DNA from: Panax quinquefolius
Taxonomy: Eukaryota > Streptophyta > Magnoliopsida > Apiales > Araliaceae
Reading direction: 5' to 3'
Assembly: GCA_020205615.1 (NCBI GenBank)
Contig: CM035166.1
Span: 82,575,135 to 82,639,134, forward strand
Length of the DNA stretch: 64,000 nt
Part shown: positions 1 through 11,435 of the stretch, one piece after another
Layout of the letters: the number at the start of each line of letters is the position of its first letter
Position numbering within the stretch: the first letter of the stretch is position 1
The notes under the pieces: generated by a model
What the model was told of the DNA's origin: nothing
Database searches by the model: none
What the model saw: the letters and a program-made list of their open reading frames with translations, nothing else
Position numbers and translations under genes: made by a program

Positions 1-165
1 ATCTTCTATTCGTAGTGCAAAGATAAATGATTAATCGATGAATATCTTGACCCATAGTGCAAAGATGAACAGTGTTGAGATGAACATGGTAGTGATATAA
101 ATGAATATCTTTGGCACATGGTGCAAAGATGAATATTTGATTAAAGATGTATATTGATTATTGTT
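1..165 (+). repeat. ~39-bp minisatellite (LTR-internal)
   Basis: About four degenerate units contain the core gaatatctt(t)ggc, then agtgcaaagatga. The same minisatellite lies at the equivalent place in every family A LTR of the window. Confidence 0.75.
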
Positions 166-694
166 ACAGGGATAAAATATTGATGATGGACTTTTAAATC
201 TTAGAAGATAGTAGAACTCATTCTCTACTTGACTCTTCTAATGGAATGTTGTTTCCCCTGCAGTTGTTGATCTAAAACTTGTTGGCTATTATATTTTATC
301 AGATTTTTCCCTGTTGAAGACTAACGATAATTTGTTGTATATTATCTTAGTCATAATATTCTTTACTGGGCTAGTTGAGCTCACCCTTTTCCTTTTTGTT
401 CCATTTTTCTCAGGAGGTGAGAACATAGCAAGAACTAGTCGGGGTACGGAGTGATGGTTCTAGAAAGATGTTTTAGCAGTCCTCACTATTTTTGTAAAAT
501 AGTGTTTGAATAATTGTAACGAGGACTTATTTGAGTGTGGATATTGTCTAGAAGATAATATTTGTATTTAAACTCACAGTATGTTTTGTCGTATTTTGCA
601 CGACAATTGTATTATTGAAGTTGTAGTTTACTTTCTATACCATGTATTTGGCGACTCAGAATGGGTGTTGTATACCAATTTTGGGGGCGTCACA
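1..694 (+). mobile_element. 3' part of a large chromovirus-type LTR (relative of family A)
   Basis: The stretch aligns by eye with the last part of the LTRs in 39273-59221 and 59712-61463. It has the 39-bp minisatellite, the block beginning gggataaaatattg, the gctcaccctttt block, the tttgcacgacaattgt block, and the terminal tttggcgactcagaatggg followed by gggggcgtcaca, ending in CA at 694. It lacks the ~450-bp segment that in family A carries the antisense gene fragment, so it represents a form without the capture. No primer site follows. Athila LTR sequence starts directly at 695, so this is a 3' or solo LTR inserted into the Athila 5' LTR, with its left part outside the window. Confidence 0.8.
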
Positions 695-2015
695 GTATGC
701 TACCGAACGAGACAACCTCTTGGGGAAGCTAGCTAAGGGCGCCATTGTCGGTATGTGTTTCTGGCCTTGAGCACGCAGCTGCGTCAGGGTTATTGTTGGG
801 CGAGATTTGATGTTGTGCTAGAAGTTGGGCTATGTTGGGAACTAATAATTCTTTATGTAATGTGACCATATTAGGAGAGTGGGATGGTTGTTAGTTTATT
901 TTGTGGGAGTCTTTGACTATTGAGTTGTTAATTTGGAAAAGGATTCATGTCTCCACTTGACTTCTTATGGGGAGAGTTAGAGTTGGATTAGGATTGATGT
1001 ATGGAGCTGAATTGAGACTACTTTTATGCTAAGTGTGGAAGAATGGAGGAAGAACTAGATACACTTCGAGAACAAGATTGAAGAACAAGAGCTTGGAGGA
1101 ACGAAGTAGAGGAATAATTTCACGAAGATTTCAGAATCGAAGGGCGAGAAGGGTGGTGCATTACTATTCTCCTCTAATTTCTATATTCTGTAATTGGGAT
1201 GATGTTTTCTTTTATTTATTCAGTATTTAATTTATTAGCTATGAACTAAATTACTTATTAGGCTTATAATGGATCTTTAAGTTGAATAATGATTATGTAA
1301 CCTCGGTTTTCAGTTTAATAAAGCTATTATGCAGTTTATCTATATTAATTTGAGCTTGAATTTATGAATTGCTTGATCAAAAATTTTATGTGGATTTGTA
1401 TGAATTCGAGAGATGAAATATAAATCTAGACTTAGTTAATATATCATGTGTCATGAATTTTGTGAATAACAGATTCTTGATTATTGTTAAGGTAGAGATA
1501 TGCTTGACATCGCATGTAATCATGAAGAGAACTTGAACTTAAACTTTATTTAACTATAATTCACATAGAGATATAGTGAATTGATTGATTAAGGTGTTTG
1601 ACTTAATTTTATCTTAATTGTGGATCTGGGATAATACGGTGTTAATGCATCGAGAGGTGGTTAATACTATTTATGTTTTCTTGATTAATAAACCGAGATA
1701 GTGAATTAAACTGGAATAAGGGATTAATAATGAAAGGATGCTTAGAGTGAAGTTACAAGCCTAATTCTCCAATATTTGTTTGAAAATTCAGTTTTAGGGT
1801 TTGTTGGTATTTAGTTGATGTTTAATAATTTTAATATTTTCACTATAACCTGGAAATTGATTAGCTTAATAAACTTAGGATTAATAGAAGATTGGTAATT
1901 GTGAAGTTATATTTCTGGCTAATTTGTCTTCGTGAGAACGATACTCTATTCACTACTATATTACTTGTTGACCACGTATACTTGTGTGTTATGCATAAAT
2001 AGCTTTTACCCAACA
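695..2015 (+). repeat. Athila 5' LTR, 5'-truncated
   Basis: It is collinear with 3' LTR positions from about 14984 to 16272, ending in ttttacccaaca. Small differences (for example the length around 1565-1590 against 15835-15850) show moderate divergence between the two LTRs. The first ~230 bp, including the GC-rich motifs seen in the 3' LTR at 14929-15000, are missing. A short ORF at 1033-1230 recurs in the 3' LTR at 15305-15502 and is just LTR sequence. Confidence 0.88.
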
Positions 2016-2021
2016 AGTTTT

Positions 2022-2039
2022 TGGCGCCGTCGCCGGGGA
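2022..2039 (+). other. Athila primer binding site (tRNA-Asp type)
   Basis: TGGCGCCGTCGCCGGGGA lies 6 bp after the LTR end. It matches the Athila/Tat-type primer site complementary to the 3' end of tRNA-Asp, with one likely change (T to C in the middle). Confidence 0.85.
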
Positions 2040-2153
2040 CAATTTAGCCTAGAGTTTAATATTTTCACAATATCAGTTTAATTAGTCCAGTTTTACTTAA
2101 ATATTTTTATTTTTGTTTTTGTTCTTCCAATTTCAGGTTGTTGACATTGGTTT

Positions 2154-3709
2154 ATGCAAACACGATCCAAAAATCCAGACTTACTACCTTTTGAGGACGA
2201 CATTGAAAGAAGATTTCAGAGGTTGAGTAAGTGGATCAAGGAAACAAGGAACGAATTCGAAAATTTTGATAAGGAAGAAGCAATGGCTGCCGAAGACTAA
2301 AGCGTTGAGGGATTTTGCAACACCTAAGGTGACTGATCTGCAGTCGAGCATCACTAGGCCTGCAATAGCTGCGAATACTTTTGAAATCAAGCCAGGGACC
2401 ATTCAGATGATGCAGAATTCAGTTCAGTTTGAGGGAATGGCAAATGACGATCCGAACGAGCATTTAATCAGTTTTCTGGAAATGTGCGACACTTTCAAGT
2501 ACAATGGGGTGTCGGATGAGGCAGTGAGACTTCATTTGTTCCCGTTCACCTTACGGGACAAGGCGAAGAGTTGGTTACATTCTCTGCCGGGATCGATAAC
2601 TACCTGGGAAGACTTGGCTCAGAAATTCCTTGCCAAATTTTTCCCACCGGCAAAAACTGCCAAAATGAGGAATGACATAACAATGTTTGAGCAGCAAAAT
2701 GGGGAGTCGCTATATGAGGCATGGGAGAGGTACAAGGAATTACATAGAAAGTGCACACATCATGGATTGCCTAAGTGGCTGCAAATGAACACCTTTTATA
2801 ACAGACTACATGGGAATGTCAAAACCAGTATTGACACAGCGTCGGGCGGAGCATTCATGGCTAAGAGGTACGAGGAAGCCTATAATTTGATTGAAACCAT
2901 GGCGGCCAATAACTACCAAAGGCCACAAAGAAGAACACACATGCAAAGGCGGCCGATTTTGGAAGTAGATGGGGTGATGACTATATATAGCACAGATTTA
3001 CTCGACTTTGTCTAAGAAGTTGGATTCTATGACAGGGGCTCAGGTACAACAGGTTGCGGTAATATGTGAATTATGTGCGGGTGATCATCCTACAGATCAG
3101 TGCGCAATTAATCCAGCATTCGTCCAATTCATAGGTAGCTATAACAGAATTCCGCAGAATATATACCAAAACACCTACAACCAGGGGAATAGGAACCACC
3201 CAAATTTCTCGTGGAGCAATAACTAGAAAAATAAAGCTCCACGACCTTCATATCCCTCAGGTTTTCAGAGTCACCAACAACCGGTTCAACATCAGGAAAG
3301 GAAATCAGATTTCGAGGAAATGGTGTCAAAGTACATAACTATCAATGAGGCAGCAATGAAAAATCAAGCAATGACAATGAAATCACAAGAGATGTCTATC
3401 AAGAATCTAGAAAATCAGATAGGACAGATGGCGTTAGCATTGAATAATAGAACACAAGGAACGTTACCAAGTGACACTAAAAAAAATCCAAAGGGTGGTC
3501 ATGAGCAATGTCAAGCAGTTATGTTGAGAAGTGGAAAACGTCTCGTGGGTAATAATGCAGAAAATTCAGTGACACTGGAGGAAAAAGTTGATGACAGTTA
3601 TGTGGTTGAAGGTAACAAGGGTGAGGATAAGCAAAGTGAGGACATAAAGTTAAACAATAGGCCAATTGTTTATCCTCCACCACCGTTTCAGCAGAGGGTT
3701 CAAGAATAG
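2154..3709 (+). pseudogene. gag: Athila gag (capsid and zinc knuckle), frameshifted
   Basis: The likely start is the ATG at 2154, reading MQTRSKNPDLLPFEDD, an Athila-like N-terminus. That frame stops at 2298 and the protein continues in another frame from 2266 to 3015. This second part holds the retrotransposon gag domain (LISFLEMCDTFKYNGVSDEAV; ESLYEAWERYKELHRKC). It shifts again near 3008 into a segment with a zinc knuckle (CELC...H...C, in AVICELCAGDHPTDQC), stops at 3224, and continues at 3320-3709 with IKNLENQIGQMALALNNR and LPSDTKKNPKGGHEQC, typical of the Athila gag C-terminus. The family role is virus-like-particle formation and RNA packaging. At least three breaks make it a pseudogene. 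The TAG at 3224 and the shift near 3008 look like real lesions; others could be sequence errors. Confidence 0.88.
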
Positions 3710-4555
3710 AAATCAGATAAGTAGTTAACAAAGTTTTTAGAAGTGTTCAAGAAACTCCAGATTAACATCCCATTCGCAGAAGCCCTAGAGAAAATGCCGA
3801 GTTATGCAAAGTTCATGAAAGGAATTCTGTCGAGGAAAAAGAAATGGGAAAATTTTGAAACAGTGGCACTAACAGAGGAGTGTAGTGCGATGTTATAGCA
3901 GAAGTTACCACCAAAACTTAAGGACCCGGGGAGCTTTACTATCCAATGAACGATCGGGAAAATGCCATTTAACAAATGTTTATGTGATTTGGGGGCGAGT
4001 GTGAACCTTATGCCATTGTCAGTATACACAGAATTGGGTTTGCCCACGCCAAAGCCTACAAATATTTCATTGCAGTTGGCGGATAGGTCTGTCAGATACC
4101 CGAGAGGCATAGTAGAGGATATTTTGGTTAAAGTGGATAAGTTTATATTCCCAGCGGACTTTATCATTCTGGATTTTGAGGAGGATAAGAACATCCCGAT
4201 TATCCTAGGGAGACCTTTCTTGGCGACGGGTAGGACACTCATCGATGTACAAAAAGGTGAACTAACGATGAGGGTCCAAGATCAAGAAGTTAAGTTTAAC
4301 ATTTTCAAAGCCATGAAATTTCCCGCGGATGAAGAAGAGTGTTTTCGGATGGAAATCATTGATCAAATAGTCAACGAAGACATGGGAAAGTGTCTGGGCA
4401 ACGATCTTTTAGAGACAACATTATTGGGGGATGAAGAGTTCGATGACCCGGAATTTGTGGACTACTTACAGATGTTAGATTCATTACCACGAGTAAGCCG
4501 ATTCAAAACACCATTTGAACTACTACACACGGAGGAGATAGCCACAAGAAAATAG
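3710..4555 (+). pseudogene. Athila pol: linker and aspartic protease
   Basis: The reading runs from FLEVFKKLQINIPFAEAL (3736 on) through MPSYAKFMKGILSRKKKWE to the protease block at 3962-4555. The active-site motif appears as CDLGASVNLMPLSV (D-L-G-A-S, near 3985), and the flap/C-terminal motif as IILGRPFLATGR. In-frame TAG (about 3897) and TGA (about 3948) codons precede the protease block, and both recur in the duplicate at 24237 and 24288. They were therefore already present when the duplication arose. The protease would process Gag-Pol. Confidence 0.88.
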
Positions 4556-4564
4556 AAACCATCA

Positions 4565-6262
4565 TTGGAGGAGCCACCAACTCTGGAACTCAAGCCACTC
4601 CCTAAACATCTCAGGTATGCGTATTTAGGCAATTCAAATTCTTTACCTGTAATTTTTTTTGCTGCACTTAACGAATTGCAGGAAGAGAAGTTGTTGAGGG
4701 TGCTTAGGGAACATAAAGCAGCGATAGGGTGGACGATCGCGGATATCAAGGGAATCAGCCCTTCGTTTTGCATGCACAAGATTCTAATGGAAGATGATGC
4801 AAAACCAACGGTGGAGCAACAATGACGACTTAACCCAATTATGAAGGAAGTAGTAAAGAAGGAAATTCTAAAATTATTAGATGCCGGGATCATCTACCCA
4901 ATTTCCGACAGTAAGTGGGTTAGTCCGGTTCATTGTGTGCCAAAAAAGGGGGGAATGACCGTGGTACAGAATGATGATAATGAGTTAATTCCAACAAGAA
5001 CAGTGACAAGTTGGAGGGTGTGCATCGATTATAGGAGGTTGAATAAGGTAACCCAAAAAGATCACTTCCCGCTACCCTTTATCGATCAAATGCTAGACAG
5101 ATTAGCAGGACATGATTACTACTGTTTTATTGGATGGATACTGGATATAACCAGATTGCCATCGCTCTTGAGGATCAAGAAAGATAACATTCACGTGCCC
5201 TTACACGGCACATTTGCATTCGTGGAGGATGTCATTCGGATTATGCAATGCACCGCAACCTTCCAACGGTGTATGGTGGCCATTTTTTCGAGATATGGTG
5301 GAGAAAATGTTGAAGTCTTCATGGACAATTTTTGATTACATGGAGACAACTTTGATACTTGCCTAAGGAATCGGGTCATGGTATTGCAGCGATGTAAGGA
5401 TACAAACCTCATACTCAATTGGGAAAAATGCCACTTCATGGTTGAAGAAGGCATAATTTTGGGCCATAAGGTGTTGGCTCAAGGTTTGGAGGTGGACAAA
5501 GCAAAGCTAGAAACAATCGAGAAACTACCTCCACCGAGCTCAGTCAAGGGTATTAGAAGTTTTCTACGACATGCTGGGTTCTACAGGGGGTTTATAAAGG
5601 ACTTCTCTAAAATTGAAAAACCTCTATGCAGTCTTTTAGAGAAGGATGCTACTTTCAGTTTTACTGAGGAATGCAAATCAGCGTTTGAATCATTAAAGAA
5701 AAAATTAACTACAGCCCCCGTGATAGTCGCACCAGATTGGAATATGCCATTCGAGCTAATGTGTGATGCGAGCGACTATGCACTTTGGGCTGTTTTGGGC
5801 CAACGACGAGACAAGGTGTTTCACACCATATACTATGCAAGCAAAACACTCACAGACACTCAAATGAATTATACAACCACGGAAAAGGAATTACTTGCAG
5901 GGTTGTACGCGTTTCACAAATTTTGGGCATACTTGATCGGGACTAAGGTGATAGTCTACACGGACCATGCGGCGATTCGGTACCTAATAGCGAAAAAAGA
6001 TGCTAAGCCACGCCTTATCCGATGGATTCTCCTACTTCAAGAGTTTGACTTAGAAATTAAAGATAGAAAGGGGACGGAGAATCAAGCCGCTGATCATTTG
6101 TCTAGGCTGGACAATCTGGGTACACAAGAAGAGGACAAGTACGTCATCAACGAATCATTCCCGGATGAGCAATTGTTTGGGTTATATGCAGAATTTCCAT
6201 GGTACACGGACTTTGCGAACTATTTAGTGAGCAACATGCTCCCACCTGATCTTACAAGATAA
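4565..6262 (+). pseudogene. Athila pol: reverse transcriptase and RNase H, RT active site mutated
   Basis: RT begins around EEPPTLELKPLPKHLRYAYLG (4565 on). It includes VVKKEILKLLDAGIIYPISDS, WRVCIDYRRLNKVTQKDHFPLPF and the active-site region near 5316-5331, reading VFMDNF where the family has F-M-D-D; the second aspartate codon is AAT (5327-5329). The same change is in the duplicate. RNase H follows at about 5740-6110 with CDASD, TEKELLA and [10 protein letters not shown] supplying the acidic residues. Breaks include TGA at 4823, a shift around 5140-5200, and a stop at 5333. The N substitution should abolish polymerisation even if the frame were intact. Confidence 0.9.
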
Positions 6263-6340
6263 CAAAAGAAGAAGTTCCTTCATGACATCAAGTGGTATAT
6301 GTGGGATGAGTCATACCTATTCAAATAATGCGCCGACAAG

Positions 6341-7217
6341 ATGATCAGAAGGTGTGTGCCTTACAGCGAGGTACATAGTATACTGCATGAGTGCCATTCG
6401 TCGGCGTACGGGGGACACTATGGTAGTGAAAGAACAAAGAACAAAAGTCCTTCAAGCGGGTTTTATTGGCCTACGTTATTTAAAGACGCCCATCAATTTG
6501 TTAAAACTTGTGATAGATGTCAACGAGTGGGCAACATATCAAAAAGGAATGAGATGCCACTCCAAACTATCTTAGAAGTTGAAATTTTTGATTTATGGGG
6601 CATCGATTTCATGGGGCCATTCCTTTCCTCATTTTCCAATCAGTATATTTTGCTGGCAGTGGATTATGTGTCAAAGTGGGTTGAAGCAGTAGCATTACCG
6701 ACTAACGATGCCAAGGTGGTGCTCAAATTCTTATAGAAGAACATTTTTACGAGGTTTGACACGCCGAGAGCTATTATAAGTGACGAAGGTAGTCACTTCT
6801 GCAATAAATCGTTTATAGCTCTCTTGGCAAAGTATGGGGTCAACCACAAGGTGGCGATAGCTTATCATCCCCAAACCAGTGGGCAACCTGAAGTACCGAA
6901 CAGAAAGGTAAAGAAAATTCTGGAAAAAGTGGTAAACCCGAATCAAAAGGATTGGTCGCTCCGGTTAGATGATGCATTATGGGCATACCGGACTGCTTAT
7001 AAGACGCCAATAGGGATGTCACCATATCAACTACTATACGGAAAGGCCTGTCACCTACCAGTCAAGCTACAACACAAGGCCTACTAGGCCATTCAAAAAC
7101 TAAACTTCGATCAAGCAGCTGTGGGGGGAAAAGAGGCTACTACAACTAAACGAGCTCGATGAATTCTGACTTTAGGCATACGAGAACGCTAAAATATACA
7201 AGGAGAAGGTCAAGAAA
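6341..7217 (+). pseudogene. Athila integrase, N-terminal and core domains, split by LINE
   Basis: The zinc-binding HHCC motif reads [15 protein letters not shown] then CDRCQRVGN. The catalytic core has WGIDFMGPF (first D), IISDEGSHF (second D) and GQPEVPNRK (E). [15 protein letters not shown] follows. Stops occur at 6734 (TAG) and 7086 (TAG), and a shift precedes 7160. The frame KIYKEKVKK ends at 7217, where LINE copy A is inserted; the reading resumes after the LINE at 11169 as WHDKK. Integrase would insert the cDNA into the host chromosome. Confidence 0.9.
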
Positions 7218-7218
7218 G

Positions 7219-10077
7219 CCAAGAAACTTCGAAGGGTTTGATGCTGCTGTCTCGGATTGTTGGAGTATCAGAATACGTGGAAATCCCTTTTTCATCTTTA
7301 ATGAGAAACTTCGAAGATTCAAGTGTGCCCTCAAAACCTTGAACTCTTCTAACGGTAACTTATCGACGAATGTTAGCACCCTGCAGGCTCAGCTGGTCAC
7401 CATTCAGCAATCTCTTCATGCAGATCCCTTAAACTCTTGTCTGCTTGCCCTAGAAGACAAATGCTCTCAGTCCTTATGGAAAGCTTTGGCTCTTGAAGAA
7501 TCTCTCTTGCTCCAAAAATCCCGAGCCACTTGGCTTGCCCAGGGCGATAAAAATTCAAAATTTTTTGCCAATGTTATCAAGAGTAATTGGAACCACAACA
7601 AAATTCTCTCTATCTTTAATAGCTCTGGTGTTCTTATTGAGGATCAACCGGGTATTCAGCAAGTGGCGGTGGACTACTTTCAGGATCTCCTGGGGTCCTC
7701 TCCTCCTACTTACCCTGGTCGTGATCTTCTGGAAAACTTCGTTACAAAGCGGATTACTCACCTTTCATTTCTTTGCCTTAACCACTCCAATTCTTGATGC
7801 CGAAATTCTTGCAGTCCTTCAGTCCATGAAAAAGAATAAAAGTCCGGGTCCTGACGGTTTTAATGTTAATTTCTTTCTCCATTGCTGGGACATTATAGGC
7901 CATGATTTCACTGCTGCTGTCCACTCTTTTTTCATCTCTGGGCACCTTCCGTGTGGAGTTAATGCTACAGCTATTGCCTTGATTCCGAAGACGGATAATC
8001 CATCCAATATGTCGGATTTTAGACCTATTTCTTGCTGCAACACTATCTACAAATGTATAGCGAAGATCCTTGCCAATAGGCTCAAATCTGTACTCCCTTC
8101 CCTTATTGACCATGCTCAGGCTGCCTTCATCTCGGGGAGAAGCATTAGTGACAATATCCTCATTGCTCAGGAGCTTTTCAGGAATTACCACAGACTTTAC
8201 GGTCTCGCCCGTGTGCTCTTAAAATTGATATTCGGAAAGCCTTCGACACTGTTGACTGGAGGTTTCTCTTGGATTTGTTGGGCCTTCTTAAATTCCCCCC
8301 TATTTTCATTGGCTGGATTAAAGAGTGCATCACTACGACTATGTTTTCTATCAAAGTCAATGGAGGTCTGTTTGGCTACTTTAAAGGAGCGAGGGGTCTT
8401 AGGCAAGGGGATCCCCTGTCTCCTTACTTATTCGTTCTAGCTATGGAAGCCTTCTCCATGATTCTACACAAGGAAACTCTGTTGCCTAATTTCAAGTTTC
8501 ATTGGAAATGTAATCGTGCAACATATCCCACGATGCTTTGGCCAGATATTCTCATATTTTGCCATGGAGATATGGCCTCTGTTTCCATTATTCACTCGTG
8601 CATTCAATCCTTCTCTATGTTTTCGGCCTAATTCCTAATGCTCGTAAAAAGTCTGTGTTTCCTTCGCCATGTCCCAAATGATGTTAAGGTAATTATTAAC
8701 TTGTTGTTGGGTATTCCTTTTGGAGTATTACCAATTAGATTTCTCGGGGTCCCTCTTATCTCCTCTAAACTCTCCCATTCCGACTGGCCACCCTTGATTC
8801 ATAGAATTACTGCCAGAGTTTCCTCATGGACTTCCCGCTTCCTCTCTTATTCGGGTAGAGTTCAATTTGATTAAATCGGTGCTCTTGCAATACAATCTTT
8901 CTGGGCCTCCCATTTTATTCTTCCTAATTCAGGTTCTAAGAGCCATTCAATCTATCATGTGTAGATTCCTTTGGAAGGGCCTTCTTCTTCTTGGCATGGT
9001 ACAAAAGTCTCTTGGAAGGATTTGTCCCTTCCCTTTGTGAAGGTGGTCTCTGCAATTAAGAACCTTCTTGATTGGAACTCAACTCTAATTATTCTCCAAC
9101 TTTTAAAGGTCATCTCCCCATCTTCCCCCCTCCTTGGGCTAATCGGGTCAAATCTACAAAGGCTATCAAAGATCAATTTCGGTATATCTCAAACCCCAGG
9201 ATCGTTCATGGATCTCGCGAAGATCCTTAAGCTTCGCTCCATAGCTCTCCTTTCCTTACCTATAGAGTTGGGAATGGAAATTCCTTCATCTCTGGTTTGA
9301 CCCGTGGTTGAATGGGCAACCCTTAAACCCCTCTCCATCTCTCGCTCTCCAACTCCGTAATCCTCATCTAATGCGCCGAATTTACGACATCATTTATATG
9401 GGTGCATGGTCTTTGCCTTCCAGTAATCATCATGATGTGCAGCAATTCTACACCTTGTTTTCATCTCTTCCTAATCCTTCTGATGCCGAGGACTTGATTC
9501 TTTGGGACAACCGAGCGGTGAAACATCTCAAAGCTTCCACTATCTGGGAATCTATTCAACTTACGTGTTCAAAAAGTCCCATGGACTAAATTGCTTTGGT
9601 TCCCCCTCCATATCCCCCGATTCTCCTTTACCTTGTGGCTTACTCTTCGGCACAGATTACCCACAAATGATAGTTTCTCCGCTTACATAGCTTCCGTCCT
9701 ATGAATCGCCTTTTCAGGCAAATCATGCTGAGACAATCTCTCATTTGTTCTTTGATTGTCCCTATTCTACTTCAGTTCTCTCTTCTGTTCTTGCCTTCGG
9801 AGTCTGGACCAATGCTCCAAGGAGCTGGGATAGTCTGGTGGACTATATCATTCATTTTAAAGGAAATAAAATTCGGTCTGATATTTTAAAGCTGGTCTTT
9901 TCCACCACAGTTTACAAACTTTGGGCAGTTAGGAACTCAATTGTCCATAAAAATGCCAAATTGCCTATGAATGTTTTGGCTAGGGAGATTATTATTATCA
10001 CTAAGTCAAGGCTTTCTTCTTTCCCCAAATTCCTCAAGGCTGCGCAGACTAGGCCTGACCTAAGTATTTGGTTGTGA
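7219..10077 (+). pseudogene. LINE copy A ORF2 remnant (RT and zinc-binding C-terminus)
   Basis: Segments in shifting frames give the pre-RT region (FDAAVSDCWSIRIRGNPFF; RATWLAQGDKNSKFF), RT motifs (MKKNKSPGPDGFN; FRPISCCNTIYKCIAKILAN; AAFISGRSISDNILIAQE; GLRQGDPLSPYLFVLAMEAF) and the active-site block near 8534-8560, which reads WPDILIFCHGD so the second catalytic D pair is not intact here. The C-terminal part holds a zinc-binding-like segment and ends SIWL at 10077. At least seven frame changes or stops make it nonfunctional. Comparison with copies B and C shows many breaks are private 1-3-bp indels at CTG/CAG sites, so some may be sequence errors. Confidence 0.88.
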
Positions 10078-11156
10078 GGCCTGCTATGGTATGTTTCATG
10101 GTTCTTGGTTGGTCTTTTCTGCAAAGCTGTTCGGCTACTGCAAAATGCCAGAATTAACTTAGCTTCCATAGCGGTTCGGCAGTTCGGTCTCCTTGGCAGT
10201 TCGGCCTCTTTATTGGTTTGGTTCAGCTATTGCTTCTTTCCATGTTGGGTAGCATCTTTATTCCATAACTGGGTTCGGCTTTGTGGCCAGTAAAGGTCTG
10301 GGCTGGGCTTCGTGGTTCTTCCTCTTGTCTTCGGGAAGCTGGGGGATTTGGTTTCGGCTTCGGGGTTTCGGCTTCGGCTTCGGGGTTCGGTAAAGATGGT
10401 TTGGCCCTCTCCTACTGGCTCTCGTAGTCCTTCCTATGCTTCAGCATCCTCTTCGGCTGCTGCAATGCAGTTTGGTTCAGTCTTCACCCCCAGTTTACAA
10501 ACTTTGGGCAGGTAGGAACTCAATTGTTCATAAAAATGCCAAATTGCCTATGAGTGTTCGGTTTCCATGGCAGTTCGGCCTCTTCGTTGGTTTGGTTCAG
10601 CTATTGCTTCTGTCCGTTTTGGGTTCAGTAGCATCTTCATCCAGAATCGGTTCGGCTTTGTGTGATAAGACCTGGCTGGCATCTGGGCTTGGCATCTCGG
10701 CTCGCCTTCGGGGTTCTACCTCTTATCTTCGGGAATCTGGGGGATGTTGGTTTTGGCTTCGGGGTTTCGGCTTCGGCCTCGGTCTTCGGGGTTTCGGCTT
10801 TGGCTTCGGGGTTCGGTATAGATTGTTTTGGCCCTAACCTTCTGGCTCTCGTAGTTCTTCCTATGCTTCAGCATCCCATTCGGCTACTGCAATGCAGTTT
10901 GGTTCAGTCTTCACCCCCATTTATTTGGATGCTTGGTTTCACCTGATTGGTTGTCTATGTTGTTTAAGGTTTCATGCTTGTATTTACTATTGTCCTGCTT
11001 AGTAACGCTTTGTTCTTTCATTTGGCTTGGTTGTTAGTCTTTTGTTGTCCATTTTGGGGGTTGTCCCATGTGGTTCTATCAAAAGCTTCTGGGGTATGCC
11101 CTTTTCGATTGTATTTTCTCTTCTTTTTCTTTATACAAACAAACTTAGCGAAAAAA
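10078..11156 (+). repeat. LINE copy A 3' UTR with internal tandem duplication and TTCGG-rich tracts
   Basis: About 10182-10491 and 10557-10918 are two copies of one block (ggcagttcggcctctt..., ggttcggctttgtg, gctgcaatgcagtttgg). Between them, 10492-10552 repeats the ORF2 tail of 9909-9970 (tttacaaactttgggcag...). Copy C has the block only once (39180-39272 plus 59227-59460), so the duplication is private to copy A. Runs such as ttcggcttcggggtttcgg at 10340-10395 and 10750-10815 are low-complexity. The UTR ends with an A tract. Confidence 0.85.
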
Positions 11157-11168
11157 AAGGTCAAGAAA

Positions 11169-11435
11169 TGGCACGACAAGAAAATCATGCACCAAACCTT
11201 CGAACCGGGGCAATCAGTACTGTTGTGCAACTCACGATTGCGGTTGTTCCCCAGAAAGCTTAAGTCAAGGTGGTCGGGACCATTCACCATCAAAACAGTG
11301 TTCCCACATGGCGCAATCGAACTCTACAGTCGAAATCCATTGGAGACATTCAAGGTCAATAGTCAACGGATAAAGCATTCTTTGGGGGAGAAGCGGCGGG
11401 ATGTCATTAACATTACCCTCGTCGATGCTCAGTGA
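11169..11435 (+). pseudogene. Athila integrase C-terminus (after the LINE)
   Basis: This continues the integrase frame with WHDKKIMHQTFEPGQSVLL, NSRLRLFPRKLKSRWSGPF and FPHGAIELYSRN, the usual Athila integrase C-terminal GPF/Y-like module, to a TGA at 11433. It is followed by cgggcttacgacg and cttgggaggcaaccca, the conserved post-pol motif of the clade. Confidence 0.88.

Larger units (their letters stand above)
7218..11156 (+). mobile_element. L1-type LINE copy A, 5'-truncated, inside Athila integrase
   Basis: The insertion is bounded by a 12-bp TSD, aaggtcaagaaa, at 7206-7217 and 11157-11168, and ends in an A tract (11151-11158). Removing it restores the Athila integrase frame. Compared with full-length copy C it starts at the end of the endonuclease domain (equivalent of about 36192) with a small rearrangement at its 5' end, as expected from truncated target-primed reverse transcription. 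It carries RT, the zinc-binding C-terminus and a 3' UTR with an internal duplication. Confidence 0.93.

Noticed and set aside
1033..1230. 65-codon ORF repeated at 15305-15502
   Set aside because: Both are the same place in the two Athila LTRs. Conservation is due to LTR duplication, not to a gene.
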